A DNA stretch of 64,000 nt from Trebouxia sp. TZW2008 (Eukaryota > Chlorophyta > Trebouxiophyceae > Trebouxiales > Trebouxiaceae), in contig BDIU01000110.1 in assembly GCA_002118135.1 (NCBI GenBank), positions 1 to 64,000 of the forward strand, written 5' to 3'. The first letter of the stretch is position 1. Every line of letters starts with the position of its first letter. This document shows, piece by piece, positions 41,101 through 53,754 of the stretch. The notes under the pieces were generated by a model. It was given only the letters and a program-made list of their open reading frames with translations, had not been told where the DNA came from and searched no databases. A program made the translations under genes and the position numbers.

Positions 41101-43409
41101 CTCAGCACACACATATCCGACATTGACATGCCAGATGGTGATGTTCCAAGCCTATGACCATGATTACTGAGACTGTAAGTTGACATTGCAGGAACATGTT
41201 CAGCAAAGCAGTCCTTATCACCCAACGCATGCTACAATGAGAAGCTCTGCATACTGATACATACCAAGCAGCATCGGACATGCCTCATTATCATTTGGTG
41301 TTGTTCCTAGCATCACTACGAAGTAATGATAATTGACAATCAATAACAATGATGACTGGGCATGCACAGAGAGGCCTCCCAGCTTCACGCAATTTGGCTT
41401 TAGTGATACATGACACGCATGTGAACTAGTGCATCACCAGACGTTCATGCCCAGTATGCAACATGCATACACAATGCGTGAGAGTACAGATTGCTCAGAC
41501 GCAGTGCAGATTGTGAAATCTGCAACACTTACGCTGAAACATGCAAGTGTGTGAGGGTCTTTGACAAGAAAGCATGAAAACCTTCCGGTCCATGACCAAG
41601 TCATGACAATATGGCCATTCTTTGTGATTGATGTTGAAAGGGACTAGCATGACGATGGCCACTGCAGCTCACCTGGTATGCTGAAGGCAGAGAAGGCGGT
41701 CGTCTGGCTGCAAAGCTGGACAGAGACAAGGGGTCAAAGGCAGTTGGTGGTGAACATGTGTCAAAGTCATCTAGCTCAGCCCTGCATGCCAAAAACTCAA
41801 TTCACAACAAGCAGGTGGGATACAAATCTTGCAGGAAAGGAGAAGGCAAAGATGAGTCTACGCCATCAGGCATCATAACAGCAGCCTCTGTCAGTATGGC
41901 AGCCCAAGATCAAGCATTGCACAAGGGCCTGGCAGGTATCACATGCTATCGCTGCAGAGCCGATGCAAAATGCAAGCCTTGTCAATCGCTCTTGATGTGT
42001 TTGGAAAAACCCCAGACTAGGCAGACTGGCCAGCTGTTGATTTACGCGGCAAAACGGAACTGCTTTGCCTTGAGCATTGCCCCATGTACCGCAGAAAGCA
42101 AAGACAGAGCAAAATCTGACCTTGTGTATTCATTGGGCCCTTGATAGCCATTGACGGTTTGGTACTTGGACTCCTCTGGTGTGGGACAGAAAATGACGTC
42201 ATCGTCTGCGCCTGCTGAGTCAACAGCAGGTCTGGCAGCTCTAGTGCTGCTTCGTCTTCTGACTCTGTTCCAGCGAATGGGCTCTTCAGTGCTTGAAGGG
42301 CCAGGCTGTGAGGACCCAGCTCCTGACTCACCCCACAGGGCTCGGAACTCAGCACTCCTGAGTCTGCTGCTGGATCTGTTGTCTGATGCTGGATGAGCTT
42401 GAGCCTCCTTGGTCCAAGCTTGCACTGCATATATAGAAATACCATTAGAACATGCGCTTGCATGGGGGAATGATAGCTCAATTGTGTCTGTGTCGTAAAC
42501 TGCAGACAACTTCAGTGCCCTAGCAACGTGGGCAACTGAACCTGATTGCAGCTGAGGGCTTTCTGAGATCCTGGGATACTTTGTAATCTGGCCTACTAGT
42601 TGAGCAGTTGCACAGCAATTCTGCATGTTGAGCAGGGGGTGTGACAAGGTTGCTCACCTTCTGGTGAATCCATGCTGATGTCAACTGGCTCCTCCATTCT
42701 CCGTGAGTGCACCTGTATGCACAAGCAATTGCTGAAGAATGGTCATTCTCTTGTTGGAAATCAGTGTGTCTTGATTGTGTGTGCTCAAAGTAGACTGATT
42801 TTGCAGCCAGAAATGCATTGCAGCATGAGCGCATGGCTGCCAGGGCTTTCCTGATGTGCAATTCTAGCTGAGCAGGGCCATTGTCAGAGTTCTGTGTCAA
42901 AGGTCATAGCGGCGTTGAGGTGATTGAGTCCAAGCATGTCAAAAACAGAAGATGAAGGCTCCGAAACAATACACAGTAAGCCCCTGAAGGGGTGGCCCAG
43001 TGGATATGCATGCAGATCTGCCAGGTCATATGCGTCAAGTGGGCTTTGCGACCCAGCTTTGTATGAATGACAGCTTTGTCTTTCCGATTGTCTAGTTGCC
43101 AGCGAGCTGCACATTTGCAAGCAACAGCTTGTGCCTGAGTGTGCAGTGCAGGCATCGATAACTGTCACAGGCAAAATGGCAGAGCAATGCCGGGCGCATG
43201 TCGCTACACCCATTGTAGACGATGTGGACAATGACTGCATCCGTGTGCTGCTGCCGACTACGTCAGAATGCGAGACACGTGCTATAGATAGCTGAAGCAC
43301 AAGCACAAAATCTTACCGGTGGTGCGCGCCGCGGACGCTTCGTTGCCCTCTCTACCACGCTCCGTTCGGACTCACACACGCGTCTGTTACCCAGCAAGTC
43401 ACGGTCCAT
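38182..43409 (-). CDS. RING-H2 E3 ubiquitin ligase with disordered N-terminal half
   Basis: Eight exons in order, every junction in phase: 43409-43317, 42712-42658, 42424-42121, 41781-41673, 41081-40660, 39838-39674, 39023-38743, 38411-38182; 552 residues. The last exon carries CPICLEDYVSGATLRRLHC, then SHQFHKPC and CPIC, a C3H2C3 RING-H2 finger that would bind an E2 enzyme. The N-terminus begins MDRDLLGNRRVCESE and contains KRPRRAPP, a possible nuclear signal; an in-frame ATG at 43487 would add 26 residues. The middle is low-complexity: Ser/Arg-rich, Pro runs, His-rich (residues near 200-330). An acidic FNEDDYEALLALDD stretch precedes the RING. Substrates are unknown. Divergent from the isoamylase gene. 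Confidence 0.87.
39089..39179 (-). repeat. 5'-edge copy of RING exon 39023-38743
   Basis: On the minus strand, cag..aggggcggggtaggc, then cgccatgatgggcatgc repeats the exon start one step upstream in transcription. An in-frame stop shows decay. Confidence 0.8.
40505..40600 (-). repeat. 3'-edge copy of RING exon 41081-40660
   Basis: On the minus strand, the exon end (cgcagaga..aagaagccagg, then gacgtgtctttcgatgccag, then gtatga) is a copy of the real end (gacatgtctttcaatgccag, then gtaggt) with its donor, downstream in transcription. Confidence 0.8.
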
Positions 43410-44005
43410 GCCGTGGCGAGGCCCGCCTTTGTGAAGGAGCGCCTCGTGCTTTGCCAAACCAAGTCGAACCTGCCAGCACAGGCCCAATTGAATACAGCTG
43501 ACAGGTCCTCACAACGCGCTGGCACGAACGCTGTCCAGAGTCAATCAGGTAGCAGCAGAGACTAAGCGACAAGTGAGCAAACTGTGTCGTGAGCAAGCAA
43601 CAGTACAGGTCGCTAGGATGAAGCAGAGGAGGGGCAAAATACCTATCAAGCCCTATTCGACACACTTTTAGACTTCGTGCCTCTTGAGTTTGCGCTTGTG
43701 TTTGCTGACGGGCATCTTCGGTTGCGGATCAGCACAAGCCCTGCGAGTGTGCAAGAGCAAGCTACGCAACTCATGTGAGGTCGCAACGCAGCGTTCAGCC
43801 ATGCTGCTGGGCACAAGGACGAGTTTTCACCCGCTCCATGGAAGCGTGCCCTGTTTGAGGCCTTCCTTGAGGCAAGAATCACCCGCTGTTGCCTCCTCGA
43901 TGCTTTGCACATCTTTTGCCGTCAGTAGAAGAGGCAATTTTGTGCCTGCGCGCCCGCTTTGCAATTTGCCGTACACTGATCAGCGATGCCTGACTGATCT
44001 GAGCG
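43410..44005. promoter_or_regulatory. Shared upstream region of RING ligase and isoamylase
   Basis: About 600 bp between divergent start codons. Another open frame from 43684 (MSLRLCLLTGIFG, Ser/Arg-rich) ends at 44055 in a different frame from the isoamylase and may be leader sequence. The isoamylase start may therefore lie further upstream with an extra exon. Confidence 0.4.
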
Positions 44006-47000
44006 TTGTTCAGAAGCCAGCCCAAGCTTCGTATCAGAAGCCGAAACATCGTTAGTCAAGCAGCTGCTGCCCCCTCGCAGCTCACGCAAGGGTCGTTGCA
44101 ACGTAATTTGACGAAACGTATCGTCTATACTGACTTACCTGCCCTTGAGCCATCAGGTCAACCTGCTGCACCGGCCTTTGCCAATCCGCTCAGGGGTCGG
44201 CCAGCGCCTCTTGGAGCGTCTCTGCTGCTGGACGAGGTGAGCTGAAATGACTGCAACTTAGCATGATAGAGCGTCATGGCCCTTGTAATTGATAGCTTGC
44301 AACTGAACTGTCATCTGAACCCTCAACAGAAGCATTGCCTCAGTGAGGGGCAAGCTGCAAGCAGTCAGCTGCAAGGACAGCATAAGCTTTGCTGATGCCA
44401 AAGATCATGTCAAATTGCAGCGGAAGAATACTTGCGCTATGCTGTTTCAGCTTGCTCATGAGCCCACTAGGCTATGCAGCTTTGAATTTGCGCCTGGACT
44501 ACCATGACTGCAACCTTCCAGTATCTGAATGGCAGAATGCATACAGGATTCATTCTTCATGTCAATGATGCCTTTTTCTGAGCTCCATGAGGTGTGCAGG
44601 TTGCTGTGAACTTTGCGTTGTACTCAGCGGGTGCTACAGGAGTGATTCTGTGTCTATTCACAGAAGCTGACCTTCAGAACGGCAAGGTGTCATTTGAAGT
44701 GCAGCTTAGTGCAAGGCATAACAAGACAGGGGATGTTTGGCATGTTGCCCTACCTCAGCTTGATGTCAATCTGCTTTACGGTAAGTTCTTGGCAAGCTAT
44801 GCATAAAGCTTTGCTCTTGCCATGCGAAGCATTACAGTCCAAGTCCATGCATGTGACTGGTGCCAATCTGCTTTATTGTGGGTGGCCTGCCATGATACAC
44901 GCGAAATTGTTGCTCTTGCAATGTCAAGCACCACAGGCATGCCACATGCATTGGACTGACGCCTGCAGCCTGTGCATGTCTATAGGGTTCAGAGTAATTG
45001 GTGAGCATGAAGAGGAGGAGGTCATTGATCATTGTACTATGGACACATTTGACTCAATGCAGAGCGCAGAGGAAAGTGTGACCATTATCAATCCTGGCCA
45101 GCGTTTCAATGCGGTAGGTCCTGTAACAGCTGCAACATGCCACTGACATCAACGCCTTCCCGGGCTTGATGTTGTCAGAAATGGTTCCTGACTGCTGATG
45201 TGCTGCAGTCAACAGTGGTGACGGATCCCTATGCAAGGTCAATCGTAGGAAGGAGGCAGTATGGTCAGCTGGCAAAGGTACAGATCTGCTTTCCTTGCCG
45301 TTATTGTTGCATTGCATGGCAAAATGCCATGTCAGCATGCTTGCATCAGCTGCTGACACTGGCACCAACCCATCAAACATGCTGCATTGCCATTCAGCTT
45401 CATAGGTCTGCATATCATTAGCGGTGCCATCTCAAGAAGACAAGTGTTTGTTGCAACTGTTGGCAAGGCTGTGACGGAGAGAAACAACTGCTTTAGACAG
45501 TTCACTTGAGCAGCAATGCATGCCGCAAGTTGCCTCAAATCACAAGCACTAGAGCACTTGCATGTATCCGTTTGTCACAGCCACGCTTATTCCAGGCAGC
45601 CTTGACTCCAGCACGTGTTGCACAGCTTGACATACCAGGTCTCAACAGCAATCATGCCTCTTCTGCATGCACACAGCTGTAATCTGTTTGTAATCTGACC
45701 ACCATCCCTTTGCCATGCAAGGTCCTGCCTATATATCTCAAGCCTGCTGATGGCCCCCTGCATGCATATGCCTGCTTGCAATATGCTCTGCTATCAGCAT
45801 GCCAACCTGAAAAAGTGTATATTGTGTCAAGCAGGACCTGGATTATGAGCATAGCTCTGTTCTGGGCATCGCCAACACATGGCCTCAGACAGCAGCCCCT
45901 GTTCCCTCTCATCAAGATTGGTTCGACTGGGAAGGGGACAGGCCATTGCATATACCCCTGGACCAGCTTGTTATATACGAGCTGCATGTGCGAGGTTTCA
46001 CACAACATCCATCTGCAAAGGCCAAAGCACCTGGTGAGACCCTGTCGCAGTCAAAAGATCACAGAAGCAGGCATCACAGACTGCTGCATGACAAATGACT
46101 CACTTTCTGGACCAGCTTCTGATTTACATGCTGCATGTGCGTGTCTTCACACAGCATACATCTGCAAAGGCCACAGCACCTGGTGACACCCTGTGCCGCC
46201 AGAAGTTCCAAGACTGCAGAGGGGAGCATCACTGACTGCTGCATAGCAAATGGCATACTGCCCCCCTATACTGCGTGATTGCCAAGCTGCACACAGAAGG
46301 CAAGATGCTGCATATAACGCATTTGCCACTGCCACCTCCCCTATGAGGCCGCATCATCTTGATCAGCTGACACAGCAAAGAAGTATGCTCAGTGCTCACA
46401 AAATACTTCGTAACATCTACATATGCTGCACGTGGGTTTTCATAGTCAACCAGACCCGACACGGCCACCTCCCTAAAGTGCATCTCTTTGACAGCAGACA
46501 AATGTGCTTAAAGGCTGAAATATTATGTGCTGCCCGCATACATTGCATGCGAAGTTTGACAGACAAGACTCATCAGACAACGGCTTCTCCTCTATGAGGC
46601 TGCATCAGGCAATATGCTTTGGCGCACACTTGAGTGCTCTAGCATCAGGCACCACAATGCTGCATCAGCCCAGGCACACTGGCTGCAGATGGCTGCACGC
46701 ACCTGGGCCTGGTGGAAAAGCTTGACTACCTGCAAGCCATATGCTATGCAACAGGCATCACTGCATGGTTGAACACTTTGTTGTGAGGCACAAAAATGCT
46801 GCATCAGTCCAGGCACACTGGCTGCAGATGGCTGCAGGTACATACCTGGGCCTGGTTGAGAAGCTGGACTACCTGCAAGCCCTGGGTGTCAATGCTATTG
46901 AGCTGCTGCCTGTCCAGGAGTTCAATGAGCTGGAGTACTACCAGGTAACATCCTTGCTGCATATGCTTGCTCATGTCGTGTACCCCATAAGAGACTGCAT

Positions 47001-50000
47001 ATACTTGCACATGTCGTGTACTACATAGGAGGTGAGTTTGTGACTGGTCAAGTATCACGCAGGCTGCCAGGAGAACCACAAGCATTCTGAGCAAATTCCT
47101 AGCAGCAACAATCACTGGCATGCTGCATGGCAGTAAAGAAATAGTTGAGTTGCTGCAGATGACACGGTTGTTTCATTCATTAGTGTCTAGCCTGTTGCTA
47201 TCAAGACTCAGTGTGTGTTTGTGGACCCGCATGCAAGCCGTCTTCACACCCTTGCAGTATATTCGTGAACAGCTGAATCAAGGGGCAAGCGAAGTCAGCG
47301 TTCGTCAATGGCTAAACCTGGCAGGTGCTGCTGCAGTTGATTCCTTGCAACGCTCAATGTCTGACACTATGGAGGTGCTGATGCACTTGCTTGGCTGCAA
47401 ACTACATGTCTGAGATTGCACTCATCCTGATGCAGCTGATCCCTGGTACCAAAGACAGCTATCGCTACAACTACTGGGGCTACTCTACCATTGGGTACTT
47501 TGCCCCTATGGCTCGCTACAGTCAAGCTGCTGCTGAAGGCAAGTCTGGTCAGGATGTGGTCAAGGAATTCAAGACCATGGTGAAGGAGTGCCACAAGCGT
47601 GGCATAGAGGTGCTCATGGATGTGGTGTTCAACCATACGGCTGAGGGCAATGAGAAGGGCCCTACACTGTCCTTCAGGTGATGCTGTCTTGTCAACTGTC
47701 TTGTCTGCATCAGCTGCTGCAGCATATGATTATGTTTACGCTTTATGGTCATGCTCAACATTTGCATGGACATGATTGTGTTCATACAGAGGCTCAGAAG
47801 AACATGCAAGTGACGCTTGAATGTGTGCAAGAAAGATATGCACCATGATGCAGAACACACTTTTGACTGAGACGCACTCAAGGCGGGCTGGCAGCCATAC
47901 CAGAGCCAGCTAGCTGTGTGTACACGCAAGTGTTTCCTTGCAAGTGTTATGGCAAGAAGCGTTGCAAGGCACGAGTGTCCTATAGGCTGTTTGAATCAGC
48001 TGGCTGCCGATGCGTTGCTCAAGCCTTCCTGGTGTTTGACAGACATGCTGATGCACTGTAATTGCTAAGCAGGCACTGCGTGTATCTGCTGCTAAGCTCA
48101 CCTCAAGCCTTATACGACTTTGGGTGTAGGCTGCTCAGCAGCTGCATGCAGTGACTGTCTTCCTGACACTCAGGCTGCTGTCAGAGCGTACGCATCAGGG
48201 CAGTCCTCTCAAAACAACAGCATGTACTGAAAGCACTCCAAGTTGACTAAAAGTTGCAGGCGGCAGAAAGGTCCATTTGGGCAAGGTCAGCAAGCAGCAG
48301 TTGATTATGCCAATTGTAAACAGCAAGCGCAGTCAAGACCTGGCACATTTGCAATCTGGCTCTATACAGTATTGTTAAGAGGCTGCTTCTGTATGCACCC
48401 AAGTAGGGTCATGGCACATGCACGAGCACAATTGGCAAGCACATAAATGGTCTGCCCGATGTTGACTTGTGTATTGCCATCACAAAATGCACTGTAAGCT
48501 GTGCCAGGTGACTAAGCTCAGCTTTGTGTTGCTTGCAGGGGCTTAGACAACCGCGTGTACTACATGCTTGCGCCAGAGGGTCAGTACTACAACTACAGCG
48601 GCTGCGGCAACACCTTCAACTGCAACCACCCAGTCGTGCGCAAGTTCATTGTAGACTGCCTGCGCTACTGGGTTGTAGAGATGCATGTGGACGGCTTCAG
48701 GTTTGACCTGGCATCCATTCTGACCAGAGCCCACTCACATTGGCACAGGCCGTCAGCTGGCCAGGCTGCGTCACAAAATGGCAGCAGCAATGGAGCCAGC
48801 TCAAATGGCAACGGGCTTCATACCACAGAAGACCCATTTCATGAAGGTATGTGTAGAAAGCCTTCAGAGGCATAATGACGTCGCCAGAGTCACAGATCAG
48901 GGCTGGGAGGCAAATTTGACTTGTTCAACCCTCTAGCAATGAAATGTCAGATAATTGATGCATTGAGCCCAAACAAGCTGGCACAGGAGACAGGAAATGG
49001 GCCCCACACGGCCCCGAAACAGGTATCATGACTAATGTCATGACCTGTTGATAGTAGAGCAGCAGCGAAAGTATCATTTTCATGGGGTCATGCATTCAGA
49101 ATTAGTTCACCTTCTGCAACATGAAACTCGTTGATACTCAAAAGCAAGCAAAAATCTAGCCCAGCTTCAGGAGGTGATGACCTCATGCATATGTAACAAC
49201 AAGCAGTGCAGCTTGAAACAATACCGGTCGCAGCATTCCTGGCTGCTTCAAGTCACTGCTCTCGCAACAAGGTCTTTTCTTGTGATGACAGGACTCATGG
49301 TGGAGGGATCAGGGGTCCCCACTGGCACCCCCCTGACTGAACCCCCTGTGATTGAGATGATCAGCGAGGACCCTGTGCTGCGCAACTGCAAGCTCATTGC
49401 TGAGGCATGGGACTGTGATGGTCTGAACCAGGTTGGTGCTTTTCCCCACTATGGAGGGCGCTGGGCTGAATGGAATGGCCACTTCAGGGATTCTGTGCGC
49501 CAATTCATCAAGGTTAGCCAGACTCATCACTGTCATAGTGTGATCTGTCTTGTTCTGGTTGTCCAGTTTGTTCCCCTCCACACATCATCTGTGGGTTTTC
49601 ATAGGGTTCAGCCAGGTTTCTGCAATTTGCAATAGTCAAAAGCTCACACACACAGCCCATCAGGTGCATGATCCTCATGTCACTGTTGCTGATGCTGTCT
49701 GGGTACTGTCCAAGGTTTCAGTGGCAGCCACGTGAAGTCACGAGCTGTGACGCCTCTCTTATAGTGGTTGCGCTAGGACACAGAGGGCAGCTTCTTACTG
49801 GCAGGTCCAGCATCTAGCAAAGTCAAAGGATAGGATTGGTAACCAGTTCAAATTTCTGCAAACACCTGCAAGATTGTCGTGGTGGCAGGGCACAGAGGGC
49901 CCTTGGGCAGCAGCCTTTGCCCAGGCCATGAGCGGAAGCCCCGACCTGTACAGCCAGATCCAGCCTGCAGAAGGGGAGTGGTGGGCCAACAATGGGGGCA

Positions 50001-53000
50001 GAAAATGGAAAGGGGGCAGATCGCCTCCACACTCCATCAACTTTGTGACTGCCCATGATGGCTTCAGCCTGGCTGACCTGTGTGCCTACAATGAGAAGCA
50101 CAATGCTGCCAATGGCGAGAACAACAGGTGCAAACATGTTGGCAGGCCTTGCCTGAGATGCAGACTGATGTCTGCAACAAGTAGACCAAGCAACAGTACT
50201 GCACATCTTTCTTGTCTCCCTGGCTGTGATGGCCTTGGGCCAAAGTTCCTGCATACATATAGGGTGTGAAAGCCTGGAAGGACAAGAGCCTTGACAGAAG
50301 CTACACTTTAATAAAACCTGCGTGTACACAGGGATTGTGAGAGCAATGACCTGTGATGGAACTGTGTAGCATCTTGAAAAGACAATGGCCTTGACAGATC
50401 CTGTACTGACTTCAGAGCTGGATGTGCATAGGGACGGTGAGAGCAACAATCTGAGCTGGAACTGTGGCAAGGAGGGAGAGACTGACAGTCAGTCAGTGCA
50501 GCGGCTGCGCTCCCGCCAGACACGCAACTTGGCAGCTGCCCTCATGCTGTCGCATGGCACCCCCATGATCCAAATGGGCGATGAGTATGGTCACACCAAG
50601 GTATTGCTTTACACCTGCGCCAAAGCGCTGATGATTAACTCTGCTTAATCAAGATCGTAGCCGTGGAGTACAGCATGGCAATTGCCATCATGCTGTTTTG
50701 TGAACCTTCCTGAATCAGATGGGCAATGGGCAGCTGCTTCTGTCTTCTGTGCACCGCACGCCATACAACCAAACTCTGTACTTCACGCAACACATACACT
50801 GATACTCAAGCCCTCAGCCCAGTCTGATGGTACCGCTCAGCAGGTCTACGGACTAGTGTAGCGCGCATGCCCATTTGTAATAGGGCGTAGTTGTCCTTGC
50901 ATGCATGCAAGTGATGCTGGGCACGCTGCCACAAGCAGACGTGCTGCTGATCACTGCCATTTGAAATCCTGTCGTATGCTCAAAATGCTTCTTCATGCAT
51001 TGCACTGTCACAAACACCTTCTTCAGCTTTGTCCTTCAGGTGCGTTTTGGCTGCATGCATCTCCTATTTTGCTCAGTGCATATCGCACCTGCTTGTAGCA
51101 ACACAGATTGGCATGCAGGGTGGAAACAATAACACCTACTGCCATGACAGTGAGCTGAACTGGTTCAACTGGGATGAAGCCACTAAGGACGAGACGGGCT
51201 ACGCCCGCTTCTTCCGCCACTTGATCAATCTCAGGTCAGCTACTATAACGGCAGCAAAGCTGGGCGCACCAAGATTTGCACTGTGCTTCGCATTGATCCT
51301 CACAAGAAAATTATGTTGCTGAAGACAACAGGCAATGTATGAGTAGTTCTTTGGGGTTTGTTTGTGCCTCTGTGGCATCATCAATCTTTCAAAGATGCCT
51401 GCTTGATGAGGCGGCTCAGACATTGGCAAGTCCAAACGACAGCCTAGCTTTGCATGTTGTCGCTGTTCTCACCATAAATGCTTGGCAGCAAGTGCTGCTG
51501 AGCTGCACAATCTAGACATAAGACTTGGCTCCCTAGCTGCTTTCAAACACAGAGGCTGCAGCTGAAAAACTGTCAGCCTCAAATTTCTCTTTCTTTCCTG
51601 TCTGGTTTCATGGCTGCACCTCACAGGCTTCTGCTGAGGCACCTGGTGACTGAACTTTCTTTTATGTCTCTGCCTGACTCCATCTTCCTTGCAGGTCTAT
51701 GCTCTAGCATCCAGCTCAAGAATGTCGACAGACCATTTGACCATTTCAGACAAAGACTGGCTTTGTTCAAAACAATGCAGGAAGCAACGGCCTGAGCTGC
51801 GGCGGCGCAGCTTCATGGACAATGGAGCCATGTCGTGGCATGGCCTGACGCCAAACGAGGCCGACTGGTCAGAGGAGGCCCGTCTGGTGGCCTTCACTGT
51901 GAGCAGTCCCAGTCAGGGAGGGCTGTACTGCGCCTTCAACACCAGCCACAAGGTCCAGACCCTGCAACTGCCCCACTGGCCAGGGCTGGTGTGGCAGCCC
52001 CTCATGGACACTGGCAAGGTCAGTGCTGGCAATGCTGAGAATTGAGAAACTATCATGGTGTTGTTAAGACGGCCAAGACATGGTTGCACATCTGATTTGA
52101 CTCGAGTGCAGCAGCGTGGTGTTTGCATACTGGCAAAGCCACTGTGATTGCCTATCTCACTTTTGGTGGTCATTGCTTCCTTGGAACCAAAAACAGAAAC
52201 CAAAAACAGACGCAAGTAAGATGCACAACGTGTGTGCTATCATTGAGCTATATTGTGTGTTGACATTGAAGCCATTGTTGCCTAAGTCAGAGCAAAATTT
52301 TGTCTTTGCTTATCATCACATGGCATCAAACCAGCTTAATCTCATGAGAGGCTGGGAGTGGCAGCCCAAGCAAAATGCCTCCAGAAGAAGGTCGTGGGCT
52401 TTGATCAGCCCATGCTTGTGCTTACACATTTCACAGCAAACAGTGTGCATTATGCTACAGATTTTGTGCTGTCTGCAGGCTGCCTCTTGTGATCTTCCAT
52501 TGTGATTAGAGGCCGATGACAACCATTTCAAGTAGTCTCAATTTTAGCCCACGGAATAATAATAATAATAATTTGAACAGTAACTGCAGTGCCTAAATTT
52601 TATTTTGCTGTCTGCAGGATGCTCCATATGATTTTCTAGAGGCTGATGACCAGCTGAGCGCAGAGCAGGTAGAGACTGTCAGGTCACAAATGAGCATGTG
52701 GAGCTCTGAGGGCTGCTACCCGCTTCTGCCCTACTCCAGCATCATCCTTGAGGCTGTTCCAGACCAGCACTCGCCAAGTGGCAGACCAAGGACTCCACCT
52801 CAGAGCAGGTCTGTCCATTTGCAAACATCATCTCAGGTCTTAGGCACATTGATGTGTTGTGCACAGGACAGCATGCTAGCGGCTGCTATCCATTTCTGCC
52901 CTTTTTGTGTATCATTCTTGAGGGCTGTGCTGCCTATGCGCAACATGATTATTTCGGAGCGTTTCACCATGTCATAGACTGCCTGGACCTCATGGACAAA

Positions 53001-53754
53001 TCGTCATTGCCATCATGTGGCGCATGCAATCAGCCTTGTTGGCCGGGTAAAGCATGTGAAATAACTCTCTCTGTCTCTCTCTATCACGACATACAGTTGC
53101 ATGCCTTTTGTGCACAGGTCGTGACGGTGTGATGTACCATCTCCTGTCATGCCACTCTGTTACAGCCTGTTGTAAAGTTCGTGAAGACAAGCCATTCTCA
53201 AGGCATTCAGTGCATGAAGACAAGGTGTACTCTGTGAAATTTTGGTCAGAGAGTATATGTCAACCACCAAATGCTCACCAGCGCAGCACAAATCAAAGCC
53301 CACACCAGATTTGCAATTCATGAAAGGTGTGTTTGGACAACGCAGGAGGCAGGGAGCTGACCAAGGGCAGTTTCAGGCTCAGGGCATGTCCAGCACTGGC
53401 CCTGGTAGGAATGCACTACAGCATGCTGTCAGCTCCAGCCAGCCAGAGATTACATCACCACCTGCTCAGGTCAAATCTCAATCTTTGCTTCATGTCAAAA
53501 CAATGATCACCATCCTGCTGTGCCTCGTTCAGCTTGAGCTGTTTGCCAAACACCCTTGTGGCTTGTCATAGAGGGTTTGCCATTTGCATGTATAGCATAG
53601 CTGCCATCTCATGAGGTTGCACAGCAGAGTGATGACAGGAAGCATCTGTTTGCGTTTTGTACGCTGACTGACAATTCTTCTTTGTTTGCTGGCTATGTGG
53701 AAGTTTGCCATATTCTGAATGAACCTTTTGCAGGAATGTCTGTTGCCGCACTGA
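44006..53754 (+). CDS. ISA: Isoamylase-type starch debranching enzyme, plastid-targeted
   Basis: In-phase exons: 44006-44236, 44600-44780, 44986-45113, 45209-45277, 45835-46033, 46838-46944, 47436-47677, 48539-48846, 49292-49512, 49889-50127, 50432-50600, 51119-51234, 51781-52018, 52618-52808, 53346-53469, then a short end at 53734-53754 or read-through to 53571. The N-terminus ([20 protein letters not shown]) looks like a transit peptide. A CBM48 domain ([11 protein letters not shown]) leads to a GH13 catalytic core: DVVFNHT, GFRFDLA (nucleophile Asp), AEAWD (acid Glu) and TAHDG. It cuts alpha-1,6 branches of glucan in starch synthesis or breakdown. [20 protein letters not shown] is the family hallmark, resembling ISA1/ISA3. 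A Ser/Asn/Gly-rich insert follows [12 protein letters not shown], and another precedes NFVTAHDG. Confidence 0.92.
46105..46190 (+). repeat. 3'-edge copy of isoamylase exon 45835-46033
   Basis: ctggaccagcttctgattta, then cagcatacatctgcaaaggc, then acctg and gtgaca repeats the last about 80 bases and donor of the exon. Frame-breaking changes are present. Confidence 0.88.
46652..46745 (+). repeat. 5'-edge copy of isoamylase exon 46838-46944
   Basis: tgctgcatcagcccaggcac, then actggctgcagatggctgca, then cacctgggcctggtggaaaa, then gcttgactacctgcaagcc. The copy includes 40 bases of intron before the acceptor, so the duplication spans the junction. Confidence 0.9.
50325..50400 (+). repeat. 5'-edge copy of isoamylase exon 50432-50600
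   Basis: gtacacagggattgtgagag, then caatgacctgtgatggaact, then gtgtagca copies the exon start (gtgcatagggacggtgagag, then caacaatctgagctggaact). It carries a stop. Confidence 0.75.
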
